DNA of 64,000 nt from Zoogloea sp041917255 (GCA_041917255.1 JAYRYA010000020.1:21532-85531); one strand, 5' to 3'; positions 41,693 through 51,273 are shown, counted from the stretch's first letter. The notes: generated by a model not told the origin, from the letters alone. Program-made: numbers and translations.

Positions 41693-43471
41693 TTAACCCG
41701 CTTCGCCCGTCACGAGCCGGACGCGCACCAACCCCCGCAGGCCGTTGCCGGCGTAGAGGGCGTCAGCGCCTTGCAGGTCGTCCAGGCGGAGCACGGCCTC
41801 TTTCGCACGACCTTCGCGCAGCAGGCGGCGGCGCAGGGTACCGTTGAGGAGGCCTGCGTTTGCCGCCGGGGTGAGGAGCATGCCGTCCCGCTCGACAAAG
41901 AGGTTGCTGCGGGCACCTTCGGCCAGCTCGCCCCGTTCGTTGATGAAGAGCGCATCGAAGTGTCCGGCGGCCATCACCCGGGCGAGCTCCCTGTCGTAAA
42001 GCGCGCGGGCGGTGGTCTTGTGGCGCAGGAGCAGGTCGCCACTGTCGATTCGCGTGGGCGACAGTACGATGGTGGCGTCGGGCAACGGGGCGCCGGCGCT
42101 GAGGGGCGCATTCTCCAGGGTGAAATCGCCCTGCTGGCCGAGGGTGACGCGGACGCGACGGGGCGTATCGGCGTCGATGCCCGCCAGCAGGTGCCGGAAG
42201 GCGTCGGGGTCGAAAGCGAAGCCCAGCTCGGTGGCCGAGGCGGTGACGCGTTCGAGGTGCTCGTCCAGCAGCGGAAAACCTGTGCCCGGCTCGAAGCGCA
42301 GCGTCTCGATGAGGCGCAGGCCCTTGGGCAGGCTGGTGAGGAAGCGTGCCTTGAGGTGGCATTCGGCCCACTCGGCGGCGGGGAGGGAGTCGAACACCAC
42401 GCCGCTGCCTACGTCGAGGCGGGCATCGCCGCCACTCAGGCGCAGGGTGCGGATGGGTACGCTGAAGCGGAAGTCGCCGCCGGGGCGGATCCAGCCGAGG
42501 GCGCCGCAATACAGGCCGCGCGGCGCGGTTTCGAGTTCGCGGACGATCTCCATCGCGCGGATCTTCGGGGCGCCGGTGATCGAGCCGCAGGGGAAGAGCG
42601 CCCGGAAGATGGCCGGCAGGTCGGCATCCACCGGTTCGGCGACGACGCGGGAGGTCATCTGCCAGACGGTGGGGTAGGGTTCGACCCGGCACAGGTCTTC
42701 GACCCGCACGCCGCCGGGGGGCGCGAGGCGGCCCATGTCGTTGCGGATGAGATCCACGATCATCACGTTTTCGGCGCGATCCTTGGCGGAGGCGGCGAGG
42801 GCGGCGGGGTCGGTGTCGCGCGGGGCGGTGCCCTTCATGGGGCGGCTGGCGAGGGTTTGACCGTGGCGTTCGAGGAAGAGCTCGGGTGAGCGGGACAGGA
42901 TCGCGCCGCCGGCATGAGCGATGAAGGCGCCGTAACGCACCGGCTGGGCTGCGCGCAGGGCCTGGTAGAGGGCGGCGGGGTGGCCGAAAGCCGGGCCGGT
43001 GAGCGGGAAGGTGAAGTTGACCTGATAGCAGTCGCCGGCGGCGATGTAGGCGCGGATGCGTTCGACGCGGGCCAGGTAGTCGGCTTCGGTGATGCCGGAC
43101 GTGAGATGGCCGACGCCGCCGGGGGCATCGCCGGCCTGCGCTGCGAGCCAGGCGTCGACGGCAGTGTCGGTCAGCCAATCGCCACGGGCGAAGATCCAGC
43201 CGGTAACGAGGGCTTCATTGCCGGCCGGTAGCAGCGGGCGCAGGCGGGGTTCGATGGCATAGCCGAGTTCGTAGCGTGCGGCGAGGGCGACCCACGCGCC
43301 GTCGCGGGCAGCCTGTTCGAGGCGGGCGAGGGTGGCGGGCCAGGCTTCGGGATCGCAGCAGCGGATTTCTTCGATGAGACCAGTGAGCAGCCAGGCGCCA
43401 GCCGAGCCGGTGGCGTCGAGGTTGTCGTCGAAGAGGGCGAAGGGGGGCGCGGAGTCGGGGCGTTGCGGCAT
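41693..43471 (-). CDS. pabB: Aminodeoxychorismate synthase component I fused to aminodeoxychorismate lyase
   Basis: This 592-residue protein links two steps of p-aminobenzoate synthesis for folate. Residues about 1-370 are the PabB chorismate-binding part, with DLIRNDMGRLA, FPCGSITGAPKIRAME and GSGVVFDSLPAAEW. Residues about 380-592 are PabC, a PLP-dependent lyase with LIETLRFEPG, INERGELAEGARSNLFV and TPAANAGLLNGTLRR. Such PabBC fusions are known in many proteobacteria. Glutamine amidotransferase PabA is not in the window. It lies downstream of ppk2 in the same direction. Confidence 0.93.
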   Translation of the reverse strand: MPQRPDSAPPFALFDDNLDATGSAGAWLLTGLIEEIRCCDPEAWPATLARLEQAARDGAWVALAARYELGYAIEPRLRPLLPAGNEALVTGWIFARGDWLTDTAVDAWLAAQAGDAPGGVGHLTSGITEADYLARVERIRAYIAAGDCYQVNFTFPLTGPAFGHPAALYQALRAAQPVRYGAFIAHAGGAILSRSPELFLERHGQTLASRPMKGTAPRDTDPAALAASAKDRAENVMIVDLIRNDMGRLAPPGGVRVEDLCRVEPYPTVWQMTSRVVAEPVDADLPAIFRALFPCGSITGAPKIRAMEIVRELETAPRGLYCGALGWIRPGGDFRFSVPIRTLRLSGGDARLDVGSGVVFDSLPAAEWAECHLKARFLTSLPKGLRLIETLRFEPGTGFPLLDEHLERVTASATELGFAFDPDAFRHLLAGIDADTPRRVRVTLGQQGDFTLENAPLSAGAPLPDATIVLSPTRIDSGDLLLRHKTTARALYDRELARVMAAGHFDALFINERGELAEGARSNLFVERDGMLLTPAANAGLLNGTLRRRLLREGRAKEAVLRLDDLQGADALYAGNGLRGLVRVRLVTGEAG

Positions 43472-43527
43472 CGCCGCGGAGTTTACCTGCTCGCCAGCGG
43501 TTGGCGTAGCGCTGGCGCTCGCCCGCC

Positions 43528-43555
43528 CCTGCCGGACCGGCTTTGGTCCGGCAGG
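43528..43555. other. Strong hairpin between ppk2 and pabB-pabC
   Basis: Eleven-base perfect arms (43528-43538 and 43545-43555) close a six-base loop in the 99-base gap between the ppk2 stop and the pabB-pabC start. No T tract follows on the minus strand, so it may be a weak terminator or mRNA-stability hairpin. Confidence 0.4.
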
Positions 43556-43570
43556 CGGCGGTACGCGGAC

Positions 43571-44710
43571 TTACAGCAGCGGGCTGCCGGAGTGTTCGCC
43601 GCGCTCGTACACCACATGGGCGCGACCGACCAGAAGCGGGTCGAGCGGACCGATGTGCTCGAGATCCTTGTTGGCGTAGGGCAGCTTGTGGAGCACGTAG
43701 CGCATGGCGTTGAGGCGTGCGCGCTTCTTGCAGTCGGACTTGATGACCGTCCAGGGAGCGTCCGCGGTGTCGGTGTGGAAGAACATCGCCTCCTTGGCCT
43801 TGGTGTAGTCGTCCCACTTGTCGAGGGAGGCCATGTCGATGGGACTGAGCTTCCATTGCTTGAGCGGGTGGGATTCGCGCTCCTTGAAGCGGCGGCGCTG
43901 CTCGTCGCGGCTCACCGAGAACCAGAACTTGATGAGATGCACGCCGCTACGCACCAGGTGACGTTCGAACTCGGGCGTCTGGCGCATGAATTCGAGGTAT
44001 TCGTCGGGCGTGCAGAAGCCCATCACGCGCTCGACGCCGGCCCGGTTGTACCAGGAGCGGTCGAACAGGGCGATCTCGCCGGCCGTGGGCAGATGCTGCA
44101 CGTAGCGCTGGAAGTACCACTGGCCGCGTTCGGTGTCGCTGGGCTTTTCGAGGGCCACGACCTTTGCGCCGCGGGGGTTGAGGTGTTCCATGAAGCGCTT
44201 GATGGTGCCGCCCTTGCCGGCCGCGTCGCGGCCTTCGAAGAGGATCACCACGCGCTGGCCGGTTTCCTTGACCCAGGCCTGGAGCTTGAGGAGTTCGACC
44301 TGCAGGCGGTACTTCTGCTTCTCGTAGGCCTTGCGGGACATCAGGTTCTTGTAGGGATAGGCACCTTCGCGCCAGCCGTCGGCAAGCTCCTCGTCAGGAT
44401 GGGAGGGCAGCTTTTTGTAGACGGCTTCGTCTTCGGCCAGCAGGGCCTTGCGCAGGACTTCGGCGTCGTCGGGCGATGCGCCGGCCATGATGGCCTGGAG
44501 CGTCTCGGCGATGCTGTGGGTGTCGTGCCGGGCGAGGGTGGCCACGATGTCGGCGACGGCGGTTGCCTTTGCGTCACGGGCAGCATCGACCGCTTCGTCG
44601 ACCACGAACTGTTCGATGCTGGCAGGGGTGTCTTTCGGCGCCACATCGCCGGAGGCCGCACGGCGCGGCGCGGGGCGCGACTTGGCTTTGGCGTCTGTTT
44701 TTTCTGTCAT
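43571..44710 (-). CDS. ppk2: Polyphosphate kinase 2 (PPK2 family)
   Basis: The 379-residue enzyme uses polyphosphate to phosphorylate nucleotides, or the reverse. Walker A GRDAAGKGG is at 160-168, Walker B region IALFDRSWYNRAGVERV follows, and FEHLVRSGVH/ FWFSVSRDEQRRRF make the lid. About 110 residues precede the core, rich in Lys, Ala and Asp. The ATG directly follows the TAA of the preceding gene with no gap, using AAGGAA at the end of that gene as ribosome-binding site. Which PPK2 class (NDP or NMP as acceptor) cannot be told here. Confidence 0.92.
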   Translation of the reverse strand: MTEKTDAKAKSRPAPRRAASGDVAPKDTPASIEQFVVDEAVDAARDAKATAVADIVATLARHDTHSIAETLQAIMAGASPDDAEVLRKALLAEDEAVYKKLPSHPDEELADGWREGAYPYKNLMSRKAYEKQKYRLQVELLKLQAWVKETGQRVVILFEGRDAAGKGGTIKRFMEHLNPRGAKVVALEKPSDTERGQWYFQRYVQHLPTAGEIALFDRSWYNRAGVERVMGFCTPDEYLEFMRQTPEFERHLVRSGVHLIKFWFSVSRDEQRRRFKERESHPLKQWKLSPIDMASLDKWDDYTKAKEAMFFHTDTADAPWTVIKSDCKKRARLNAMRYVLHKLPYANKDLEHIGPLDPLLVGRAHVVYERGEHSGSPLL

Positions 44711-45640
44711 TTACGTTTCCTTTTTCTCCGTTTGTGTCCGTTCGGCGCTGCGCGCGGCGTAGGTGCGGCAGCGCTCGATGTAATCGGCAGTGCTCTTGGG
44801 CATCGGAGTGCGGGCTCGGGTGACGTAGCTGACCAGGTCGCGCCCCTGCTGGATGAGCTGGCGGCCGTCGGTGACGAGGTGCTGGTCCTCGCTGTTGCTG
44901 GGCATCTCGGATGCGTTGAAATGGGCGCAGAGGCGTTCGCCTGCGGTGACGAAACTGGTCCAGATGTCGAAGATGTCCGGATCGGTCCGCAGGGTTTCTG
45001 TCTTGATGTGGGCGGCTTTGGCAAAGGTGCGCACGTGGGGCGCGAGCCCCCGGAAACAGGGCAGCGGGTCGAGGTATTCGACCATGGCGCCGGCGATGAG
45101 GTCGATGTCGCGCAGCGTGAGGGCGATCTTGACGTAGCGGCTCTCGTAGAAATCCTCGAGGGGAATCGAGAAGGCCTTGAAGGGCTCGCCCCACAGCTCG
45201 TCGATGCCCTCTTCGCCAGAGCGATGCAGCACCAGCCGCCCAAGGCCAAGGGCTTCCTGGAGACATCGGCCACATTCGCGCATCAGGGCGTTGTCGGACT
45301 GGATCTCGATGCCGACGCTCTGCAGTTCGACGAGCTTGGTGAAGATGTCGGCTGCGCGGTTGAACAGTGCGCCGGCGAGCATGGCGCCCTTCACGCGGCG
45401 TCGATCCACGTCGGTTTCGGTCTCGTAGCTCTTGCGGGCTTCGTTGAGACGGCTGCCGGGGATGTTCAGACCGTGTTCGACATGGTTGAACAGCCGCCGC
45501 GTCAGGGCGCCGATGAGTTTGCGCTTGGCCTGGAGGGTGTCTTCGGGAACCGAGTAGGTCTTGACCCAGTAGCCGGAATAGAAGACGCGCTCCGTTCCGT
45601 CGATGACCAGTCGGGAGCCTTCCGGAATGTCGTCGTCCAT
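44711..45640 (-). CDS. Unknown protein joined end to end with ppk2
   Basis: The 309-residue protein starts at the ATG 45640 (MDDDIPEGSRLVIDG); an upstream in-frame GTG at 45688 would add 16 residues with no better ribosome-binding site. It has a beta-rich start (RVFYSGYWVKTY), then mostly helices with many charged residues; no signal peptide, membrane helix or known motif. Its stop abuts the ppk2 ATG and its last codons hold the ppk2 ribosome-binding site, so translation is coupled. It might regulate or partner PPK2, which is inference from layout. Confidence 0.7.
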   Translation of the reverse strand: MDDDIPEGSRLVIDGTERVFYSGYWVKTYSVPEDTLQAKRKLIGALTRRLFNHVEHGLNIPGSRLNEARKSYETETDVDRRRVKGAMLAGALFNRAADIFTKLVELQSVGIEIQSDNALMRECGRCLQEALGLGRLVLHRSGEEGIDELWGEPFKAFSIPLEDFYESRYVKIALTLRDIDLIAGAMVEYLDPLPCFRGLAPHVRTFAKAAHIKTETLRTDPDIFDIWTSFVTAGERLCAHFNASEMPSNSEDQHLVTDGRQLIQQGRDLVSYVTRARTPMPKSTADYIERCRTYAARSAERTQTEKKET

Positions 45641-45732
45641 GGTTCGTTGGCTACTGCATTTCGGTTGCGGGAATTTGAAATTCTGCACCAGAAACAGCGT
45701 CTGCTGACACTTCCGGACGAGATTTTCACCGA

Positions 45733-45771
45733 CCTGCCAGGGTGGCAGGTGCGAGCCTGTCAGGGTGGCAG
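45733..45771 (-). repeat. Tandem hairpins just after moeA
   Basis: Two near-identical units start at 45733 and 45756. The first has seven-base arms CCTGCCA/TGGCAGG around GGG. The second has CCTGTCA/TGGCAG around GGG. They sit immediately downstream of the moeA stop on the minus strand, where they could block RNA decay or weakly terminate; no T tract follows. Confidence 0.45.
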
Positions 45772-45773
45772 AC

Positions 45774-47048
45774 TTACACCATCCCGTCGAGTACCTGGAC
45801 CTGCACGGTGTCGCCAGGGGTTACGTTACCCTGCTTGGGGTCGAGGACGATGAAACAGTTGGCGTCGGCCATCGAACTGAGGATGCCCGAACCCTGGGCT
45901 GGAGTGCTCCTGACCTGCCAGCCGTTTTCACCCGGGAAGAGCACGCCCCGGACGAACTCGGTGCGGCCCGGCGATTTGCGGATCGGGGTGACGCAGGGCA
46001 CTGCCAGCAGGGGTGGTTCGGGCACCGGGTCGATTCCGGCAAGGCGCATCAGCGCGGGGCGGGCGAACTGGTAGAAGGTGACCATCACCGCAACCGGATT
46101 GCCAGGCAGGCCGAACAGCCAGGCGCCGCCGTCGTCGCCGCCGATGCGTCCGAAGGCCATCGGGCGGCCGGGTTTCATGGCGATCTTCCAGAACAGCACT
46201 TCGCCCAGGCGGGCCATCACGTCGCGGGTGAAATCGGCTTCGCCCACCGACACGCCGCCGCTGGTGATGACCGCGTCGGCGATGCTGGCGGCTTCGCGCA
46301 GGGTGGTCTCGAGCACGTCCGGGTCGTCGCGGATGACGCCGATGTCGATGATGTCAAAGCCAAGGCGGCTCAGCATGCCGAAGATCGTGTAGCGGTTGCT
46401 GTCGTAGATCTGGCCAGGCGCGGCCGGGGTGCCGATGGTGGCGATCTCGTTGCCGGTGGACAAGAAGGCGACGCGCAGACGGCGGCGCACGGCCACCTCG
46501 CCGATGCCCAGCGAGGCCACGAGGCCCAGCTCGGCCGGGCGGATCAGGCGTCCGGCGGGCAGGGCCGGGAGGCCGGCGCGCAGGTCTTCACCGGCGCGGC
46601 GGACGTTCTGGCCGCGGCGCTGGCCGGCGGGGATCGTCACCTTGCTGTTGGCCGCGTGGGTGACTTCCTGCATCACCACGGTGTCGACGCCGACCGGCAG
46701 GGGCGCACCGGTCATGATGCGCACGGCCTGGCCGGGGCCGACGCTGCCATCGAAGCCCTGGCCGGCAAAGGCGCTGCCGATGATGTCGAGCACGGTGTCG
46801 CCATCGGCGTTCAGGTCGTCGCCGCAGAGGCCGTAGCCGTCCATGGCGGAGTTGTCGTGGGCGGGCACGTCGATGGGAGAGACGACAGGCTGGGCGAGCA
46901 CCCGGCCGAGGGCGTCGCGCAGCGGGATGTGCTCGATGCCGCTGATCGGGCTTACCGCGTCGAGGATCAGCTGGCGGCCGAGGTCGGCGGCGAGGGCGGT
47001 CGGGTCGTAGGCATCGTGGCAGCCGAACTGCCGGGCGAGGGAGGTCAC
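45774..47048 (-). CDS. moeA: Molybdopterin molybdenumtransferase
   Basis: The 424-residue enzyme inserts molybdate into adenylated molybdopterin. The order is MoeA N-terminal domain (PAHDNSAMDGYGL), MoCF-binding domain (FLSTGNEIA, ITSGGVSVGEADFTRDVM, FGLPGNPVAVMVTFYQF) and C-terminal beta domain. The start is GTG at 47048, overlapping the mobA stop in a GTGA junction. The open frame upstream has no homology. It is the last of three Moco genes here. Confidence 0.94.
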   Translation of the reverse strand: MTSLARQFGCHDAYDPTALAADLGRQLILDAVSPISGIEHIPLRDALGRVLAQPVVSPIDVPAHDNSAMDGYGLCGDDLNADGDTVLDIIGSAFAGQGFDGSVGPGQAVRIMTGAPLPVGVDTVVMQEVTHAANSKVTIPAGQRRGQNVRRAGEDLRAGLPALPAGRLIRPAELGLVASLGIGEVAVRRRLRVAFLSTGNEIATIGTPAAPGQIYDSNRYTIFGMLSRLGFDIIDIGVIRDDPDVLETTLREAASIADAVITSGGVSVGEADFTRDVMARLGEVLFWKIAMKPGRPMAFGRIGGDDGGAWLFGLPGNPVAVMVTFYQFARPALMRLAGIDPVPEPPLLAVPCVTPIRKSPGRTEFVRGVLFPGENGWQVRSTPAQGSGILSSMADANCFIVLDPKQGNVTPGDTVQVQVLDGMV

Positions 47049-47650
47049 CGGGGGAAATCTCCAGCTTGGTGCGCGCGGAGTTCGTCCGGCGTATTTATGT
47101 TGGCGAAGGCGGTGGGCGCGTGGTCGAAGGGGCAGGCAACCCACTTGAGGCGGCGCAGCCACAGCTCCATCTTGCGCCCGCCGGCCCGGGTAAAGGCCTG
47201 GAGGTCGGGTAGGGTGAAGCGGTGCATCAGCGCGAAGACCGGATGGAGCCGATCCCCGGTGCACGCAATGGCCACGCTGGCACGCTCGGCGCACAGGGCT
47301 TCGGCCAGACGAGGGACCAGATCGGGGGGCAGGAAGGGGCTGTCGCAGGGCGCGGTGGCGAGGTAGGGCGTGGCACAGGCAGCGAGCCCGGCCTCGAGCC
47401 CCGCCAGCGGGCCGGCAAAGCCCTCCAGACGGTCGGCGATCACCGGGTGACCCAAGCGGGCATATTCGTCGGTGCTGCGGTTGGCGCTGATGAGGATGGT
47501 GCCGACCTGGGGGGCGAGGCGATCCAGCACGTGATTGACCATCGGCCGGCCGTCGAGTAGGGCGAGGCCCTTGTCGATGCCACCCATGCGGCTGCCCCGG
47601 CCACCGGCGAGGATGAGGCCGGTGATGTTGTCCGTGCTGGTGGGAATCAT
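47045..47650 (-). CDS. mobA: Molybdenum cofactor guanylyltransferase
   Basis: The 201-residue enzyme attaches GMP to molybdopterin to make the guanine dinucleotide cofactor. It has the nucleotide loop LILAGGRGSRMGGIDKGLA and the metal-binding LATAPCDSPFLPPDL. The ATG at 47650 starts the homology a few residues before LILAGG. Its stop overlaps the moeA start (GTGA). Confidence 0.93.
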   Translation of the reverse strand: MIPTSTDNITGLILAGGRGSRMGGIDKGLALLDGRPMVNHVLDRLAPQVGTILISANRSTDEYARLGHPVIADRLEGFAGPLAGLEAGLAACATPYLATAPCDSPFLPPDLVPRLAEALCAERASVAIACTGDRLHPVFALMHRFTLPDLQAFTRAGGRKMELWLRRLKWVACPFDHAPTAFANINTPDELRAHQAGDFPR

Positions 47651-47763
47651 TTCAGTCGCTCCTGCATACCGCGCGCGAACCAAGAAGCTCAACACACGGG
47701 CCTTGGGCTGGCCGTGCAAGCCGGGTTCTTCGCACTGCAGCCAGTGGGTGAGCGTTCGTCATC

Positions 47764-48852
47764 CTAGCCACCGATGTAGGACATCTCGATTTTTCGGAGC
47801 GACGCAGTGGCGGCGGTGCGGATCTCGGAGTAGCGATCGCTCCGCTGCTGCCAGATGCCGTTGATTGCCGCGGAAAGTTCGGCGTCGCTGCGATTGTCGC
47901 GCATCAGGCTGCGCAGATCATGGCCGCTCTGGGCGAACAGGCAGGTGTAGAGGCGGCCTTCGGTGGACAGGCGCGCCCGGGTACAGGTGGAACAGAAGGC
48001 CTGGGTGACCGACGAGATCACGCCGATCTCGCCACCGCCATCCAGGTAACGCCAGCGCTCGGCGACTTCGCCGGTGTAGTTGGGGTCGATGGCTTCGAGC
48101 GGGAAGTGCTCGCCGATGCGCCGGATGACTTCGGCCGAGGGGATCACGTCGTCCATCCGCCAGCCGTTGGAGCTGCCCACATCCATGAACTCGATGAAGC
48201 GCAGGATGTGGCCGCTGCCGCGGAAGTGGCGGGCGAGAGGCACGATCTCCTGGTCGTTCATGCCGCGCTTGACGACCATGTTGATCTTGACCGGGCCGAG
48301 GCCCGCGGCGGCGGCGGCGTCGATGCCGGCCAGCACGTCGGCGACCGGCACGTCCATGTCGTTCATGGCCTTGAAGACGGTGTCGTCCAGCGAATCGAGG
48401 CTCACCGTGACCCGCGACAGCCCTGCCGCCTTGAGGGCTGCGGCTTTTCGGGGGAGCAGCACGCCGTTGGTGGTGAGGGTGACCTCCATCCCCGGGATGG
48501 CGGCCAGCTGGGCCACCAAACGCTCGAGGTTGCGGCGCAGCAGCGGCTCGCCGCCGGTAAGGCGGATCTTGGTGACGCCGTGGGCGGCAAAAAGGCGGGC
48601 GATGCGGGTGATCTCTTCAAAGCTGAGAAGGGATTCCCGCGGGAGGAAGGTGTAATCCTTGTCGAAGACCTCCTTCGGCATGCAGTACACGCAGCGGAAG
48701 TTGCAACGGTCGGTGACGGAGATGCGCAGATCCTTGACGGCGCGGCCACGGCTGTCCAGCAACTGGCCGGTGGGCGCCGGCAGGTGGGCGGGGATCGGGG
48801 GCAGTTGGCCGAGCAGGCGCTCGTCCACCAGGGGAATGACTCGCTGATTCAT
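47764..48852 (-). CDS. moaA: GTP 3',8-cyclase (MoaA)
   Basis: The 362-residue radical SAM enzyme starts molybdopterin synthesis from GTP. The first cluster motif is Cys50, Cys54, Cys57 (CNFRCVYC). The second cluster cysteines are in FCSTCTRARLSTEGRLYTCLF. The C terminus ends in Gly-Gly, needed for MoaA activity. About 35 residues precede the core, longer than usual by roughly 20. It is followed after 113 bases by mobA, and moaC is not in the window. Confidence 0.95.
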   Translation of the reverse strand: MNQRVIPLVDERLLGQLPPIPAHLPAPTGQLLDSRGRAVKDLRISVTDRCNFRCVYCMPKEVFDKDYTFLPRESLLSFEEITRIARLFAAHGVTKIRLTGGEPLLRRNLERLVAQLAAIPGMEVTLTTNGVLLPRKAAALKAAGLSRVTVSLDSLDDTVFKAMNDMDVPVADVLAGIDAAAAAGLGPVKINMVVKRGMNDQEIVPLARHFRGSGHILRFIEFMDVGSSNGWRMDDVIPSAEVIRRIGEHFPLEAIDPNYTGEVAERWRYLDGGGEIGVISSVTQAFCSTCTRARLSTEGRLYTCLFAQSGHDLRSLMRDNRSDAELSAAINGIWQQRSDRYSEIRTAATASLRKIEMSYIGG

Positions 48853-48998
48853 CGTCTCGCTGGGGTTGAGGGGGCAGCCTTCCTTCTATCGGGATGCTTC
48901 CCCGGCCGCCTTGTTGTGGAACAAGGCGGCGGGTTTTCCGCTTCAAAATTATCGGCGGCGAGACGGGGTAGGGCAAGCGTCAGCTGCAGGGGCTGGCG

Positions 48999-49673
48999 TC
49001 AGGGCGATTCGTACTTGTAGCCGACGCCGTAGATCGAGCGGATGGGCGGCTCGCCAGAGGCGACCTGCTCCAGCTTGCGGCGCAGGTTCTTGATGTGGCT
49101 GTCGACGGTGCGGTCGGTGACGACCCGGTGGTCGTCGTAGAGGCCGTCGAGCAGCTGCTCCCGGGAGAATACCCGTCCGGGGCTGCGGGAGAGGCTTCGC
49201 AGCAGGCGGAACTCGACCGGGGTGAGTTCCAGTTCCACTCCGTGATACACCGCCCGCCAGGCGGCCTCGTCGATCTGCAGGGGCTGGATTTCGCCGGCCA
49301 GGGGGCGGGCCCGGCGCAGCACGGCCTTGCAGCGGGCGACCACCTCGCGCGGGCTATAGGGCTTGCAGATGTAGTCGTCGGCGCCCAGCTCCAGCCCCAG
49401 CAGGCGGTCGATCTCCTCGACCCGGGCGGTCATCATGATCACCGGCACGGCGCTGAAGCTGCGCAGCTCGCGGCAGATGTCCAGCCCGTCACGGCCGGGC
49501 AGCATCAGGTCGAGGAGGATCAGGTCGGGCAGGCGCGTGCGGATTGCTGGCATCGCCTCCAGCCCGTTGGCGATCCATCCCGTCTCGAAGCCCGCGCCCT
49601 TGAGATAGTCACCCAGCAGGGCGGCAAGCTTGGGTTCGTCCTCGACGATCAGGATGTGGAAGGGGGCATCCAT
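48999..49673 (-). CDS. OmpR/BaeR-like response regulator
   Basis: The 224-residue regulator has a receiver domain (about 5-118, acidic pair Glu11/Asp12, phosphoacceptor Asp55 in LILLDLMLPGRDG) and a winged helix at about 130-222 (FSREQLLDGLYDDHRVVTDRTVDSHIKNLRRKL). BaeR proteins control RND efflux pumps in response to envelope stress. Its ATG follows the kinase stop by three bases and the pair is divergent from an RND pump. Confidence 0.9.
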   Translation of the reverse strand: MDAPFHILIVEDEPKLAALLGDYLKGAGFETGWIANGLEAMPAIRTRLPDLILLDLMLPGRDGLDICRELRSFSAVPVIMMTARVEEIDRLLGLELGADDYICKPYSPREVVARCKAVLRRARPLAGEIQPLQIDEAAWRAVYHGVELELTPVEFRLLRSLSRSPGRVFSREQLLDGLYDDHRVVTDRTVDSHIKNLRRKLEQVASGEPPIRSIYGVGYKYESP

Positions 49674-49676
49674 CGT

Positions 49677-51077
49677 TCAGCCCTCCAGCGCCGGAAAGCG
49701 CAGCTCAACCCACACACCGCCCAGCGGCGAGGCGTGGGCGGTGATGGTGCCGTCGTGGGCCTCGACGATCCGCCGGCTGATCGCCAGCCCCAGACCGGCG
49801 CCGCCGGTGGCCCGGTTGCGGGATTGCTCGCCGCGGAAGAAGCGTTCGAAGAGCTTCGGCAGCAGTTCGTCGGGCACGCCGGGGGTCGAGTCGAGGAAGT
49901 CGATGCACACCTCGGCGCCGTCGCAGTGGGTGACCACCCTAAGGGTGCCGCCGGCGTCGGTGTAGCGGATGCTGTTCTCCACCAGATTACGGAACAGCTG
50001 GCCGAGGCGGGCCTCGTCGGCAGACACTACCAGACCCGGCGCGAAGTCGGTTTCCAGGCCGAGGCCGGCCGCGCGCAGGCGGTCGTGGAAGGCGGCGAGG
50101 GTGTGGACCAGCGGCTCGGCCACCGCTACCGGCGCCTTGCGATAGACGAGGGCGCCCACGTCGGCGAGGGCCAGTTCGTTGAGGTCGTTCACCAGTTGGG
50201 TGAGGGTCAGCACTTCGGTCTTGAGGGATTCGAGCGACTCGGCGTTCATCGGCCGGACGCCGTCCTCTATGGCTTCTAGCTCGCCTCGCAGCACCGCCAG
50301 CGGGGTGCGCAGTTCGTGGGACACGTCGGCCATGAAATCCCGGCGCATGCGCTCGTTGGCTTCCAGCGTGCGGGCGAGGCGGTTGAAATCCAGCGCCAGA
50401 CGGCCCACCTCGTCGCTGGAACTGGGCTCGACCCGCTCGGCGTAGTCGCCGGCCGCGAGGCGATGGGTGGCGGCGGCGACCTGCTTGAGGGGGGCCACCA
50501 GCCCGCGGGCGATCCACAGCGAGATCGCCACCGCAAACAGCGCGGCCAGCCCGCCGATGGCCAGGGTGGCGTGGAGTTGCTCGTCGAAGAAGCGTTGCAC
50601 CCCGGTGCCGCTGGCGCTCTGGAAGGGCGCCATGACCAGCCAGCCGACGGTGCGCCCGTCCACCACGATGGGGCGGCGGACGGCGTCGGCGTCGTCGGCG
50701 CTGCGGCTGTTGCCCATCACGAAGCGTTGTTCGCCGTCGAGCAGGCTCAGCCGGAAGATCGCGCCGGTGAGGTCGGACGGGGGCGGAGGTGGTAGCTCCG
50801 CCATGGTCTTGTCCTGATCTTCTTCCCGGGGGTGGGGTGACGACAGGTGGAACCACACCCGGCGGTTGGCCCGCAGGAAATCCCAGTTGCCGTTGCGGGC
50901 ATAGGCCTGGGTGAAGCGCGGGATGCTGTCTTCGAGGCGCTGCAGGGCGAGTTCGTCCATGTAGCCGATGAAGCCGCGGGAGAAGCTCCAGCGACCCGCC
51001 ACGCCCATGGCCAGCAGCACCGCGAGGGCCACCAGCAGGACGGCGAGGAAGACCTTGGTCGTGATTCCGGGTTTCAT
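49677..51077 (-). CDS. BaeS-like sensor histidine kinase
   Basis: The 466-residue inner-membrane kinase has two helices (about 8-28 and 160-185) flanking a periplasmic sensor with a proline-rich stretch (ELPPPPPSDL). HAMP, a HisKA domain with MADVSHELRTPLAVLRGE and HATPase with FRNLVENSIRYTDAGG and GGAGLGLAIS follow. The ATG at 51077 was chosen because hydrophobic helix 1 follows directly. It is the partner of the BaeR-like regulator and is likely to sense envelope stress or toxic compounds. Confidence 0.9.
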   Translation of the reverse strand: MKPGITTKVFLAVLLVALAVLLAMGVAGRWSFSRGFIGYMDELALQRLEDSIPRFTQAYARNGNWDFLRANRRVWFHLSSPHPREEDQDKTMAELPPPPPSDLTGAIFRLSLLDGEQRFVMGNSRSADDADAVRRPIVVDGRTVGWLVMAPFQSASGTGVQRFFDEQLHATLAIGGLAALFAVAISLWIARGLVAPLKQVAAATHRLAAGDYAERVEPSSSDEVGRLALDFNRLARTLEANERMRRDFMADVSHELRTPLAVLRGELEAIEDGVRPMNAESLESLKTEVLTLTQLVNDLNELALADVGALVYRKAPVAVAEPLVHTLAAFHDRLRAAGLGLETDFAPGLVVSADEARLGQLFRNLVENSIRYTDAGGTLRVVTHCDGAEVCIDFLDSTPGVPDELLPKLFERFFRGEQSRNRATGGAGLGLAISRRIVEAHDGTITAHASPLGGVWVELRFPALEG

Positions 51078-51273
51078 GGACGCTCGGGCATGGCGGGGCC
51101 GGGACGCCATTAAGCCTCCGCCGGGAGCGGAGATCAACGGGGGTGGGGCGATCTCCACAATGTCTCCAATTTTTCTGCACATTCGGTTTCCACAATCGGG
51201 CTCATGAAAGATCGGCCATTGCCGCTTGGGGCAACAGGCCGGCCTTAACCGGACACCTCGGAAAGGAAACCCC

